NCBI RefSeq assembly: GCF_000270285.1
Contig: NC_015738.1
Span: forward strand, 620,001-684,000
Length of the DNA: 64,000 nt
Origin: Eggerthella sp. YY7918
Lineage (GTDB): Bacteria; Actinomycetota; Coriobacteriia; Coriobacteriales; Eggerthellaceae
Direction: 5' to 3'
Position 1 is the first letter of the stretch. Every line of letters starts with the position of its first letter. A program made the position numbers and the translations under genes. The notes below the pieces were generated by a model. It had not been told where the DNA came from and did no database searches. It saw only the letters and a list, made by a program, of their open reading frames with translations. This document shows, in pieces, positions 18,549 through 27,282 of this stretch.

Positions 18549-18588
18549 ATTGATTATCATAGTTAATTATGATAACATGATAATCAAT
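18549..18588. promoter_or_regulatory. Nested A+T-rich palindrome upstream of the molybdoenzyme operon
   Basis: ATTGATTATCAT (18549-18560) pairs exactly with ATGATAATCAAT (18577-18588), and inside it TTATCATA pairs with TATGATAA. The site is about 110 bp before the catalytic subunit start. The GATAAT repeats recall Fur-type boxes and the wide spacing recalls NikR-type operators, but neither matches fully. Probably the control site of the operon. Confidence 0.5.
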
Positions 18589-18696
18589 TTGGGAGTCCCA
18601 AAGCACTTGATCGATAGAGCTTGTGGAAGGGGGAAGCCTGCCGGGAGGTTTATAGAGATTGTTCCGTTCATTAAGACGAGTGAGAGGAATACCTAT

Positions 18697-21411
18697 ATGG
18701 GTGGGGAATCGATAACAATTAGTAGGCGTAATTTCTTAGCCGCGGCAAGTGTTTCAGCGGCGGCTTTGGCGTTCGGTGGAGGATCGTTGGTGGGATGTGC
18801 GCCCAACGGGGGATCATCCAAAGAGGACACGACTAAAGCCGAAGAAAAATGGGTTCCGACAACGTGCAACATGTGCTTTAACAACTGTTCCATTCTTGCC
18901 CATGTTGTTGATGGGGTTGTCGTTGGCATCAAGGGCGACGATCGTAGTCCTGTTGGTTGGGGGCACGTGTGCGCAAAAGGCGCGGCGGGCATCATGCAGC
19001 TTTATGATGAGAATCGCATCAAGAAGCCGCTCAAAAGAACCAATCCGCAAAAGGGGATTGGAATAGATCCTGAATGGGAAGAAATTACGTGGGATGAAGC
19101 ATACGCGCTTGCTGCTGAAAAAATTAAGGAAGCAGGCGATAAGAAGCAGCTTGTAAACTACTTTTCGCTGATTACCGACATCTCGCTGGGCTATGCCATT
19201 CGTCCGCTCATTCCTGCGGTGGGCGCGGATCTTTTGCCCCTAGCGGCAGATATTTGCGGCGCAGGTATTCATACCGCCTATGACGCATACGTTGCAACGG
19301 GAAATGGGCAGCCGGATTATAAGTACTGCAAGTATATTCTCCAGTTTGGTACACAAGCCGGAACACATACGCGTCATGGTACAAACATCACGGCGAAGCA
19401 GCTTGCAGAAGCGCGAGTGGACGGTGCGCGACTTGTCAACTTCGATCCGCATATGGGTGGCAGCGCCGCGAAAGCCGACCTCTGGGTGCCCATTCGTCCT
19501 GGATCCGACGCAGCGGCTGCGCTTGCTATTGCGAACGTGCTCGTGAATGAGCTTGGTACCATCGATACGGAGTTCCTGACGAAACGGACAAATGGTCCCG
19601 CTTTGGTCAATGTTGAAACGGGACGAGTGATCCGAAAGGACGGAACCAGCAAGCCTATTGGCAAAGCGCTCTACATGGATTCCGACGGCACGGCAAAACC
19701 CTACGATGAAGCAAAAGAACCTTTCCTCGAGGGAACCTTTACCGTAGATGGCGTGACGGTGAGTACGGGATTTACGTTGTACAAAGAACACCTCAAGAAA
19801 TATACGCCCGAATATCAAGAGTCAATTACAACAGTTCCTGCCGCAACAATCCGCCAGATTGCAAAAGAGCTCGGCGAGGCGGCATGCTTTGGCGAGACAA
19901 AAGAAATTGATGGTGTCACCTTGCCCTATCGACCCGTTTGCGTCGATGCGTTTTCAGGAATCTCCCGACATAAGCATGCGTTCTTAACCCAATGGAGTGT
20001 GTTTTCGCTCAACGTGCTTCTGGGCTCTCCTCAGGCGGTAGGGGGATTCATCGGGTTTGGATCAACGTGCCAAGGTTTCGAAGAGACCGGCTACATACAG
20101 TATGCGCCAGAAGTCTGGGAGCCTGACGGCCTGATGGAAGCCCTTGGCATTTCAGGAGCGCCTTTGCCGAATACTTCGATATATAAGAAAATTTACGAAA
20201 AGGACTTCACGCCGAAATCCGGCGCAATGCTGGAAATGCAGCCGCTTGCAATCGATAGGCACTTCGGGTTTATAGCCCAAGTTAACCCTGATCTTTATGG
20301 GACAAAGCCTGCTGAAATGGCTATCTCTGCGGGATCGACGCCCTTGACTAATTGGGGTAATCATGAAGAGATGGCCGAACTTCTGAAAACGTACAACTTC
20401 ATTCTGGGCATCAATATTTATCTTGATGACTCAGCCGCGTTCTATGATCTTGTCATTCCTGAGGCGTCGTATCTTGAGCGCTGGGATGTTTTGCCTCACA
20501 TGTATCTTAATCACCGAACTCCTGGAGGACTGGATGTTCCCTGGACGGTGTGCCTAAGGCAGCCTGCTATTCCATCGCTCGAGGGTACTCCCAGCTCCAT
20601 TGAGATCGGTGCAGAGATTGCCGACAGGCTTGGTATCACCGATAAATATGTCGCATCGCTTAACGGCGCCTATAGCGTGAAAGAGGAGTATTCTGTTCCG
20701 ACCGACAAAAAAGTTGATATCGTCGAATTTGTCAACTCGGTTTACAAGTCACACCTTGGCGAAGAATACACGAGTGAGTGGTTCCTCGAGAACGGCGTTC
20801 ACACCTATCCGCGAAAGGTCGAAGAGGTCTATATCTGGGCCAACGATAAGCCGGGTCGTGTGCCGGTGTACTGGGATTTCTTGCTTGAAGCAAAGGATAA
20901 AGCCGATGCAAAGGCAAGCGAGCTCGGTATTCCGTGGGAGACCGATGATTACCAGCCTGTTCCCGACTGGAAACCGGGTCCTGATTTTGAAGCGACCGAC
21001 CCCGATTTCGATCTGTTCCCGGTGTATTACACCAATGCGGTGAATACCGATTCGTGGCAGATGGAAAATGCCTGGCTCAACGAAATCAATGAAGCTGATC
21101 CCTACGGCTACACCATCGAAATTAATTCTGCGACAGCAGCAGCAAAGGGTCTTGCAAGCGGGGATGATGTCAAGCTTACTGGAATGAATGGGGCTTCGGT
21201 CAAGGGAAGAATCGTCGTTTCGGAGACGGTGCATCCCGAGTGCATCTCGGTGCTTGGCGGACACTGGAATTTGCAGTCAGAGAAAGTCCCCATTGCAAAG
21301 GGCAAGGGTCTTGCCATTAACGAACTTATGCCGGGATTGGATCCCGCTCGATTTGACCATCTTTGCGCAGCCTTTGATCAGTGCGTGCGTGTAAAAATAG
21401 AAAAGGCTTAG
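18697..21411 (+). CDS. Exported molybdopterin oxidoreductase, catalytic subunit
   Basis: 904 residues of the DMSO reductase superfamily. Tat signal ISRRNFLAAASV (Arg 10-11), lipobox-like LVGC (Cys 34). A [4Fe-4S] motif follows (CNMCFNNC, with a later Cys in GHVCAKG), then the molybdopterin domains (GWGHVCAKGAAG, PLAADICGAGIHTAYDAY, whose Cys may ligate the metal) and a C-terminal dinucleotide-binding domain. It most resembles the PsrA/PhsA branch of polysulfide/thiosulfate-type reductases. ATG 18697 has GAGAGGAA upstream; a longer frame from 18517 would bury the Tat signal. It heads an operon with ferredoxin, chaperone and NrfD anchor. A periplasmic-side reductase of unknown acceptor. Confidence 0.88.
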   Translation: MGGESITISRRNFLAAASVSAAALAFGGGSLVGCAPNGGSSKEDTTKAEEKWVPTTCNMCFNNCSILAHVVDGVVVGIKGDDRSPVGWGHVCAKGAAGIMQLYDENRIKKPLKRTNPQKGIGIDPEWEEITWDEAYALAAEKIKEAGDKKQLVNYFSLITDISLGYAIRPLIPAVGADLLPLAADICGAGIHTAYDAYVATGNGQPDYKYCKYILQFGTQAGTHTRHGTNITAKQLAEARVDGARLVNFDPHMGGSAAKADLWVPIRPGSDAAAALAIANVLVNELGTIDTEFLTKRTNGPALVNVETGRVIRKDGTSKPIGKALYMDSDGTAKPYDEAKEPFLEGTFTVDGVTVSTGFTLYKEHLKKYTPEYQESITTVPAATIRQIAKELGEAACFGETKEIDGVTLPYRPVCVDAFSGISRHKHAFLTQWSVFSLNVLLGSPQAVGGFIGFGSTCQGFEETGYIQYAPEVWEPDGLMEALGISGAPLPNTSIYKKIYEKDFTPKSGAMLEMQPLAIDRHFGFIAQVNPDLYGTKPAEMAISAGSTPLTNWGNHEEMAELLKTYNFILGINIYLDDSAAFYDLVIPEASYLERWDVLPHMYLNHRTPGGLDVPWTVCLRQPAIPSLEGTPSSIEIGAEIADRLGITDKYVASLNGAYSVKEEYSVPTDKKVDIVEFVNSVYKSHLGEEYTSEWFLENGVHTYPRKVEEVYIWANDKPGRVPVYWDFLLEAKDKADAKASELGIPWETDDYQPVPDWKPGPDFEATDPDFDLFPVYYTNAVNTDSWQMENAWLNEINEADPYGYTIEINSATAAAKGLASGDDVKLTGMNGASVKGRIVVSETVHPECISVLGGHWNLQSEKVPIAKGKGLAINELMPGLDPARFDHLCAAFDQCVRVKIEKA

Positions 21412-21424
21412 GGGGTCAGCAGAT

Positions 21425-22024
21425 ATGACATACGGAATGGTGATTGATCTCAAAAAGTGCGTTGGATGCCACGCCTGTCACGTGCGCTGCAAGGCCGAGA
21501 ACGGAACGCCCCCCGGTGTGACACGAGCAAAAGTTTTGAGTGAGAATGTCGGGGCGTATCCCGATGTGAAAAGGTCGATCGTCCCCATGCTTTGCATGCA
21601 GTGCAACATGCCGGCGTGCGTGGCGCAGTGTCCTACTGGCGCTACAAAAAAAGATGACGATGGCATCGTATCGATTAACCTTGAGGAGTGCATTGGCTGC
21701 AAAGCGTGCATTGCGGCGTGTCCCTACGAGGCCCGCTATTTCATCGAAGGAGAAGAGGGCTATTTCGGCGCCGAGCTTAATCCTTACGAAACATCGGCCT
21801 ACGTTGAAGCGCGCGTAGGGGCGGTTGATAAATGCGATTTTTGCAAGGGCAATGGAAGGCTTGAGCGTGGCGAAGTGCCAGCTTGCGTCGATACCTGCGT
21901 GGTAGGTGCAAGAACGTTTGGCGAAATCGACGACCTTATGGAGCTCGTCGAATCGCGAGGCGGATACCAGCTCTTTCCTGAAAAGGGGACAGATCCTTCT
22001 GTCTGGTATCTTCCGGCCGAATAG
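21425..22024 (+). CDS. Four-cluster ferredoxin subunit (DmsB/PhsB type)
   Basis: 199 residues with four cysteine groups typical of electron-transfer subunits: CVGCHACHVRC near residue 13, CMQCNMPACVAQC near 58, CIGCKACIAAC near 90, and CDFCKGNG with a later CVDTC near 138-160. It carries electrons between the NrfD-like membrane protein and the molybdenum subunit. It has no signal of its own and would be exported with the Tat-bearing subunit. It starts 13 bases after the catalytic subunit gene. Confidence 0.92.
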   Translation: MTYGMVIDLKKCVGCHACHVRCKAENGTPPGVTRAKVLSENVGAYPDVKRSIVPMLCMQCNMPACVAQCPTGATKKDDDGIVSINLEECIGCKACIAACPYEARYFIEGEEGYFGAELNPYETSAYVEARVGAVDKCDFCKGNGRLERGEVPACVDTCVVGARTFGEIDDLMELVESRGGYQLFPEKGTDPSVWYLPAE

Positions 22025-22064
22025 TCAGACAACATCCAGTCGTTACATATTCTCCCTCCCTTCG

Positions 22065-22097
22065 GCCCCTGCTTATCAGCGTGTGATAAGCAGGGGC
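22065..22097 (+). terminator. Strong intra-operon hairpin
   Basis: GCCCCTGCTTATCA (22065-22078) pairs exactly with TGATAAGCAGGGGC (22084-22097), a 14-bp stem with a five-base loop, between the ferredoxin and the chaperone gene. No T run follows, so it may act as a partial terminator, mRNA stabiliser or processing site that lowers chaperone expression. Confidence 0.55.
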
Positions 22098-22126
22098 TCT
22101 TGAAGGACTACGAAAGGGGTTAAACA

Positions 22127-22807
22127 ATGGGGTCCCATAAACAACCTGAATGGTATTTTGCGTCTTCCGACATGTATCAAATACTCGGCTACTTTGTGAC
22201 GCAAACTTCGCGCGATCTGGCCCAAGCACTTTTTTCGGGGGCTCTTTTGGAAGATATCAAAAGCATAGGTAAAGAGTTAGGAATCGCTCAAGAGCGCATA
22301 GGCACTTCACTTGAGGCGCTTGAAAAGGTGCCGCATGAGTTTGAAAGCGAAGAAGACCTTTTCCATGCCGTACGCAAAGACTATACCCATCTGTTTTCTA
22401 ACCCGACGTTTAGCGCTATGACGCTCTACGAAAGCCGCATGTCGGGCCCGGATAAAGACGCGCGGGGCAATCAGATATTTTTCGGCAGAACAATTCCCAG
22501 CATTCGCGAACTCTATAAACGTATTGGCTTTACCTCGTCGATCGAACCTCAACTACGTGAGGACCATGCAGCAGTGGAATTCGAAGCAATGCAAGTTCTT
22601 CGAAGAAATCAAGGAATAACCTTGCATGCGGGCAATATCGAAGCGTTTGAAGAAATCTCCTCATCGGTCAACGAGTTCGCCACCCATCACGTGGGCACCT
22701 GGGCTGTTTCGTTTTTTAAAGATGTTGAAAAACACGCGAACGAGGATGTGTATCGAGCAATGGGGCGCATCGGAGCCGTCTTTATGCAAGAAGATCTCAT
22801 GGCATAA
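22127..22807 (+). CDS. TorD/DmsD-family chaperone for the molybdoenzyme
   Basis: 226 residues, largely helical, beginning MGSHKQPEWYFASSDMYQIL. The TorD family pattern is supported by FHAVRKDYTHLFSNP and by LHAGNIEAFEEISSSVNEFATHHVGTW-type sequence near residues 165-195. Such cytoplasmic chaperones hold the Tat signal and assist cofactor insertion before export. Position between the ferredoxin and the membrane subunit agrees with that role. ATG 22127 is preceded by GAAAGGGG. Confidence 0.8.
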   Translation: MGSHKQPEWYFASSDMYQILGYFVTQTSRDLAQALFSGALLEDIKSIGKELGIAQERIGTSLEALEKVPHEFESEEDLFHAVRKDYTHLFSNPTFSAMTLYESRMSGPDKDARGNQIFFGRTIPSIRELYKRIGFTSSIEPQLREDHAAVEFEAMQVLRRNQGITLHAGNIEAFEEISSSVNEFATHHVGTWAVSFFKDVEKHANEDVYRAMGRIGAVFMQEDLMA

Positions 22808-22862
22808 CGTTACGAAGCCTGACATAATCTACGCATGGCGTGTAATGCGGGTGGAGGGGTGC

Positions 22863-23744
22863 ATGATGTTCAGCACGTATGTCGTGTGGTATCTGTTTTT
22901 GGCAGGGGCAGGGGCGGGGTGCTATGTCATCATGTCCGGCTTGACGATTGCCCAACTGCGCGGCGCGTCTGCCATCCCTCCGGACTGGCCGGGCTTTCGT
23001 TTTGGCAGCATGGCGACTCCCGCGCTCCTAGTGTTTGCCTCTCTGTTTCTTTTCGCCGATTTGGGAGCGCCCGAGAAGGTCTGGGCTGTGTTTCTGCACC
23101 CCTTTCAATCCGCCATTTCTGCGGGGGCCTGCTTAGTCGTTTGCCTTATTGTGTTATCGGCGGTCGTTTCGCTCAATGGCATACTTGGGAGCTTTCTTTC
23201 AAGATGCCAGATGGTTTTGTGCTGTATAGGCGGCTCGCTTCTCGCGTTTGGGGTTATGGCGTATACCGGAATCCTGTTTTCAAGTATGGTTTCCGTTGAT
23301 TTTTGGGCGACTCCCTTGTTGACAGTGCTTTTCATCCTGTCGTCTCTCACGACGGGGCTCGGAGTGCTGATATGCCTTGAAGTGCTTATTGATGGCAAAT
23401 CGTCGGGACTCTACCCGTTTTATCATTCAGCCGCCATAGTAGGTGGCTTATTGGAGGCGATTGCGTTAGCTGCATTTTTGTTTGATCGGTATTGTTTCTC
23501 CGAGGTGTCGCGTCTGTCTTGTGACATGCTCTTTACGGGTGACCTTGCGTTTCCGTTTTGGCTGGGCCTTGTGTGTATGGGGTTTTTGCTGCCGGCATTC
23601 CTGCAGATACTCTATGCGAAGGTGCCCGTTCTGGGACTTATGTGGGTTTCGTCGTTGGGGGTGTTGGTTGCTGGATTCAGCCTGCGCTATTGCATAGTAA
23701 ATGCATCGTTGCTGCCAACGGTATTAATCGGAGGTTTTCTTTAG
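22863..23744 (+). CDS. NrfD/PsrC-like membrane anchor subunit
   Basis: 293 residues with about eight hydrophobic segments. The start MMFSTYVVWYLFLAGAGAG is typical of NrfD proteins, which take electrons from menaquinol and pass them to the ferredoxin subunit. FLFADLGAPEKVW and HPFQSAISAGACL follow the family pattern. I chose ATG 22863 because GGAGGGG is just upstream; an open frame from 22626 overlaps the chaperone gene in another frame and is not real. It completes the four-gene complex. Confidence 0.87.
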   Translation: MMFSTYVVWYLFLAGAGAGCYVIMSGLTIAQLRGASAIPPDWPGFRFGSMATPALLVFASLFLFADLGAPEKVWAVFLHPFQSAISAGACLVVCLIVLSAVVSLNGILGSFLSRCQMVLCCIGGSLLAFGVMAYTGILFSSMVSVDFWATPLLTVLFILSSLTTGLGVLICLEVLIDGKSSGLYPFYHSAAIVGGLLEAIALAAFLFDRYCFSEVSRLSCDMLFTGDLAFPFWLGLVCMGFLLPAFLQILYAKVPVLGLMWVSSLGVLVAGFSLRYCIVNASLLPTVLIGGFL

Positions 23745-23825
23745 CCGAGCAAAAACGTTTGGCAGATAGGTAAAGGAATCGTTATCATTTAATAGAAGAG
23801 TAGGGCAAAGTGATCGTGGGTCGTT

Positions 23826-24227
23826 TTGGACGAAAACAATCGGAATATACAAATTACCATCGATGAGGACAGCGGGATTCCAATCTGGTTGCAGCTGCGT
23901 AATCGCCTCATCTATTTGATTACTTCCAATCAGTTTTCTGTCGGAGAAAGATTGCCCACCATGCGAGAACTTGCCGTTGACATAGGCATCAACTACAACA
24001 CGGTTAGCAAGGTTTACCAGGATATCGAAAGAGACGGCTATATCGTTTCGTATCGAGGAAAGGGCACGTTTGTTTCGGACGAATATCTTAAGAATGCAAA
24101 CGCTGCAAGTAATGAAACGGATTCTTTGATCGACGATTTCATTCGGCAATGCCGAGAGTTGGGCATCCCGCGAAGGGATATTGTCAGCCTTGTTGAAAGG
24201 CGATTAAAAAACTTAGACGACGCATAG
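23826..24227 (+). CDS. GntR-family regulator, YtrA type
   Basis: 133 residues. Residues about 18-80 form a GntR winged helix (PIWLQLRNRLIYLI, LPTMRELAVDIGINYNTVSK, DGYIVSYRGKGTFV). Only a short helical tail of about 45 residues follows, as in the YtrA subfamily, so no large ligand domain exists. No ATG is available before the domain, so TTG 23826 is the likely start; its ribosome site is poor. YtrA regulators usually sit with ABC transporters; here the next gene is a stomatin-like protein, 25 bases away. Confidence 0.85.
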   Translation: MDENNRNIQITIDEDSGIPIWLQLRNRLIYLITSNQFSVGERLPTMRELAVDIGINYNTVSKVYQDIERDGYIVSYRGKGTFVSDEYLKNANAASNETDSLIDDFIRQCRELGIPRRDIVSLVERRLKNLDDA

Positions 24228-24252
24228 TTTTATACGCGGTGAAGAAGGGTCG

Positions 24253-25191
24253 GTGGGCGGTATGAAGCGCATGTTTGGGGGCAAAACGCAAAAAACTCCG
24301 GCAGATAGCCGTGCGAAGCAGATGGAAACGACCGAAGTTAAGCCAAACGATGCAACGCGGGCAGGGGTGTACTCCTTTGCCATCGTTATGTTCATTCTTG
24401 GGTTTGCGCTGGTATGCGCGATAACGTTTATGTGGCTTTCACCTTGGACAATAGTTGCCTCTATCGCAGCAGGTGTGCTGCTTGCATGCATTGTTCGTAT
24501 TGCCCCGCAATGGGAGCGTGTCGTTATCTTGCGATTCGGTCGATTTAACCGAGCGGCTGGCCCGGGTCTGTATGTCTTAATCCCCTTTGTCGAATATGCG
24601 GCCATTCATGTAGATCAGCGCGTTGTGACGTCCTCGTTTTCAGCGGAAGCTGCTTTGACGGCCGATCTTGTTCCGGTTGACGTTGATGCGATTCTTTTCT
24701 GGATGGTGTGGGATGCGAAACGAGCTTGTCTTGAAGTGGAGAACTACCCTCGCGCCGTCCTGCGTTCCGCACAAACTGCGATGCGCGATGCGATAGGACA
24801 GGTTAACCTCGCCGACTTGTCAATGCGACGCAAGCAAATCGATCGTGAATTGGAAGTCGTGATGGGCAAAAAGTGCGAGCAATGGGGCATCACGGTACTT
24901 TCCGTCGAAATTCGCGATATCACTATTCCGAATGAACTGCAGGATGCCTTATCAAAAGAGGCCCAGGCAGAGCGCGAAAAGAATGCTCGTATCATTCTCG
25001 CCGAAGTTGAGAAAGATATATCCGAAGTGTTTGTTGAAGCTGCCGACATATATGATCGCAATCCCAACGCTATGCAACTGCGAGCCATGAACCTCGCATA
25101 CGAGGGCGCCAAGGATGGAAATGGAATGCTTCTTATGCCCAGTTCTTTGTCGGATGGCTTTGACGTCTCTAAGCTGTTTAAAGAGTCGTGA
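24253..25191 (+). CDS. SPFH/band 7 protein, slipin (stomatin-like)
   Basis: 312 residues. Two close hydrophobic segments (about residues 38-80) are followed by a band 7 domain starting at QWERVVILRFGRFNRAAGPG and continuing with PFVEYAAIHVDQRV. The later WGITVLSVEIRDITIP and the coiled EAQAEREKNARIILAEVEKD are typical of slipins. They form membrane-bound oligomers that organise membrane domains and are often paired with NfeD, which is missing here. GTG 24253 is used; ATG 24262 is an alternative. Confidence 0.88.
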   Translation: MGGMKRMFGGKTQKTPADSRAKQMETTEVKPNDATRAGVYSFAIVMFILGFALVCAITFMWLSPWTIVASIAAGVLLACIVRIAPQWERVVILRFGRFNRAAGPGLYVLIPFVEYAAIHVDQRVVTSSFSAEAALTADLVPVDVDAILFWMVWDAKRACLEVENYPRAVLRSAQTAMRDAIGQVNLADLSMRRKQIDRELEVVMGKKCEQWGITVLSVEIRDITIPNELQDALSKEAQAEREKNARIILAEVEKDISEVFVEAADIYDRNPNAMQLRAMNLAYEGAKDGNGMLLMPSSLSDGFDVSKLFKES

Positions 25192-25336
25192 TCCGTCAAA
25201 AACGCGGCAAAGCAATCCCTGCCTTGTGCTTGTTCTTCGGAATAGTCTGACCGCTCCGTGCGCCCTCTTGCGCCTTTCCGTGTGTTGCTTGTCGATGAAA
25301 TTCGCACAAAGACGCATACCGGTGACCGAGTTCATC

Positions 25337-25342
25337 TATAAT
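25337..25342 (+). promoter_or_regulatory. Probable -10 element of the carboxylase-dxs operon
   Basis: TATAAT lies 48 bp upstream of the first gene of the operon. No good -35 hexamer is visible at 16-18 bp spacing, so this is only a candidate. The rest of the 198-bp interval 25192-25389 shows no clear structure. Confidence 0.4.
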
Positions 25343-25389
25343 ACTTGTTTCGATCTTTGACTATCTAAAACCGAAGGGGGTGTGAGTTC

Positions 25390-27282
25390 ATGCCAAGGCT
25401 CCAGATCATGGATACCACCATCCGTGACGGCCAGCAAAGCCTTTGGGCTACGCGCATGCAAATTGGCGATATGCTGCCAATCCTGCCGAAAATGGACCGC
25501 GTTGGATACTGGGCTATCGAGGCCTGGGGTGGTGCCACGTTTGACACCTGCCTGCGCTTTCTTGATGAGAACCCGTGGGAGCGACTGCGCTCCATCAAGG
25601 CGAACACGCCGAATACACCGCTTGCTATGCTGTCCCGCGGTCAGAACCTCGTGGGCTACAAGCACTACTCGCACGAGATTTGCAATCGTTTCATCAAGGC
25701 GGCCAAGCGTAACGGCATTCACGTGTTCCGCGTGTTCGACGCGCTGAACGACATCCGCAACATTGTGGACAACGCCGAAGCCATCAAAGAATGCGGCGGA
25801 CACTTCGAAGGCGCCATTTCCTACACCATGTCGCCGGTGCACACACTTGACAGCTACCTGGACTATGGCCAGCAGCTCAAGGATCTGGGCGCCGACTCCA
25901 TCGCCATCAAAGACATGGCTGGCATGCTCACGCCGTATCGCACCGAGCGCATGGTCAAGGCCTTCAACGCCGAGATCGGCCTGCCGCTGCACATCCACTG
26001 CCACTACGTGGGCGGCATGGCTCCTGCCAACATCATCAAGGCCGCCGAAGCGGGTGCCGCTATTGCGGACACGGCTTCTGCGCCGCTTGCGTTCGGTAAC
26101 TCGCATCCGGCTGTTGAAATGATTGTCGCGGCGCTTCAGGAAAGCCGCTACGATACGGGCCTCGACCTTGATCTGCTGTTCGAGATTGCCGAGTACTGGG
26201 AAGAGGTGCGCAAGCGCGGCCACTACAAGCGCGGCGTGTCGTCCCTCATCCACATGCAGGTGTACTCGCATCAGGTGCCCGGCGGTATGATGTCGAACCT
26301 CATTTCGCAGCTCGAGGTGCAAAATGCGGTCGATCGTCTGCCCGAGGTTATGAAGGAAATCCCGAAAGTACGCGCCGAAGTGGGCTATCCGCCGCTTGTA
26401 ACGCCCATGTCGCAAATCGTGGGCACCCAGGCGGTGTTCAACGTGCTGACCGGCAAACGCTGGGGCGTCGTGTCCAAAGAGATGAAGGACTACATTTGCG
26501 GTTACTACGGCAAGGCGCCGGGCCGCATGGACAAGGATATTGTTGCAAAGGTGGTGGGCACTTCCGAGATGCTGCCGCCTGACGTGGCGCCAGGTTCGCT
26601 GGTTACAACAACCTACTCCCAGGTGGAGGATGAAATTGGCGATCTCGCAAAGAGCGAAGAGGACGTGCTTATGTATGCGCTCTTCCCCAATGAGGCGCGC
26701 ACGTTCCTGAGCAAGCATCGCACATCGGAGAAGGTCGACTTCCTCATGGAGGAAGAATCGAGCCATACCAAGGAGGACGATTACGTGGACATCAATCAGA
26801 TTCGCGAGCTGGTTCGCGTTGCCGAAGAGAGCGGCGTCGGCGAGATTGTGGTTGAGGAAGAAGGAACGCGCATTGCGGTGCGCATGCCGGGCACCGTATC
26901 GGGAGAAGTTGCCGCTCCCGTTGCAGCCCCGCCGGTTGCCGCAGTAGCGGCGGCCCCTGCGGCGACGGCTGCTGCTGCTCCCGCTCCCGCCGAGTCTGAG
27001 CATCCGTCGAATTGGTATGCCGTCACGGCGCCGATGGTGGGTACGTTCTACTCGTCGCCCGCTCCCGGAGAACCGCCGTTTGTGCAGGTGGGTGATGAGG
27101 TTGCGGCAAACCAGACGCTCTGCATCGTGGAAGCCATGAAGCTCATGAACGAGATCACGGCCGAGGAAATGGGTACCGTGCGCGAGGTGTGCCTTGAGGA
27201 TGCGACTCCTGTCGAGTTCGGCACCGTGCTGTTCTATATCGAACCGCATGGCGCACCGGCACCGGCTCCGGAGACGGCGTAA
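25390..27282 (+). CDS. Carboxyltransferase (PycB/OadA type) fused to an AccB-type biotin carrier
   Basis: 630 residues. Residues 1 to about 455 form a DRE-TIM carboxyltransferase domain with metal-binding DTTIRDGQQSLWATRM, biotin-linked Lys in SIAIKDMAGMLTPY, and LHIHCHYVGGMAP. From about 460, VDINQIRELVRVAEESGVGE matches the start of AccB, followed by an Ala/Pro linker and a biotinyl domain with the attachment Lys in CIVEAMKLMNEI. Such proteins act as pyruvate carboxylase subunit B or oxaloacetate decarboxylase alpha. Here the carrier half looks like genuine AccB and the next gene is accC, so it may serve as pyruvate carboxylase and possibly fatty acid synthesis. It overlaps accC by one base (TAATG). 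Confidence 0.88.
   Translation: MPRLQIMDTTIRDGQQSLWATRMQIGDMLPILPKMDRVGYWAIEAWGGATFDTCLRFLDENPWERLRSIKANTPNTPLAMLSRGQNLVGYKHYSHEICNRFIKAAKRNGIHVFRVFDALNDIRNIVDNAEAIKECGGHFEGAISYTMSPVHTLDSYLDYGQQLKDLGADSIAIKDMAGMLTPYRTERMVKAFNAEIGLPLHIHCHYVGGMAPANIIKAAEAGAAIADTASAPLAFGNSHPAVEMIVAALQESRYDTGLDLDLLFEIAEYWEEVRKRGHYKRGVSSLIHMQVYSHQVPGGMMSNLISQLEVQNAVDRLPEVMKEIPKVRAEVGYPPLVTPMSQIVGTQAVFNVLTGKRWGVVSKEMKDYICGYYGKAPGRMDKDIVAKVVGTSEMLPPDVAPGSLVTTTYSQVEDEIGDLAKSEEDVLMYALFPNEARTFLSKHRTSEKVDFLMEEESSHTKEDDYVDINQIRELVRVAEESGVGEIVVEEEGTRIAVRMPGTVSGEVAAPVAAPPVAAVAAAPAATAAAAPAPAESEHPSNWYAVTAPMVGTFYSSPAPGEPPFVQVGDEVAANQTLCIVEAMKLMNEITAEEMGTVREVCLEDATPVEFGTVLFYIEPHGAPAPAPETA

Noticed and set aside
18549-18588. 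NikR or ModE operator
   Set aside because: The spacing recalls NikR, but the half-sites differ from GTATGA, and ModE sites have different arms; no nickel or molybdate genes are nearby.
25336-27249. 637-codon minus-strand frame over the carboxyltransferase gene
   Set aside because: His/Arg-rich shadow without domains.
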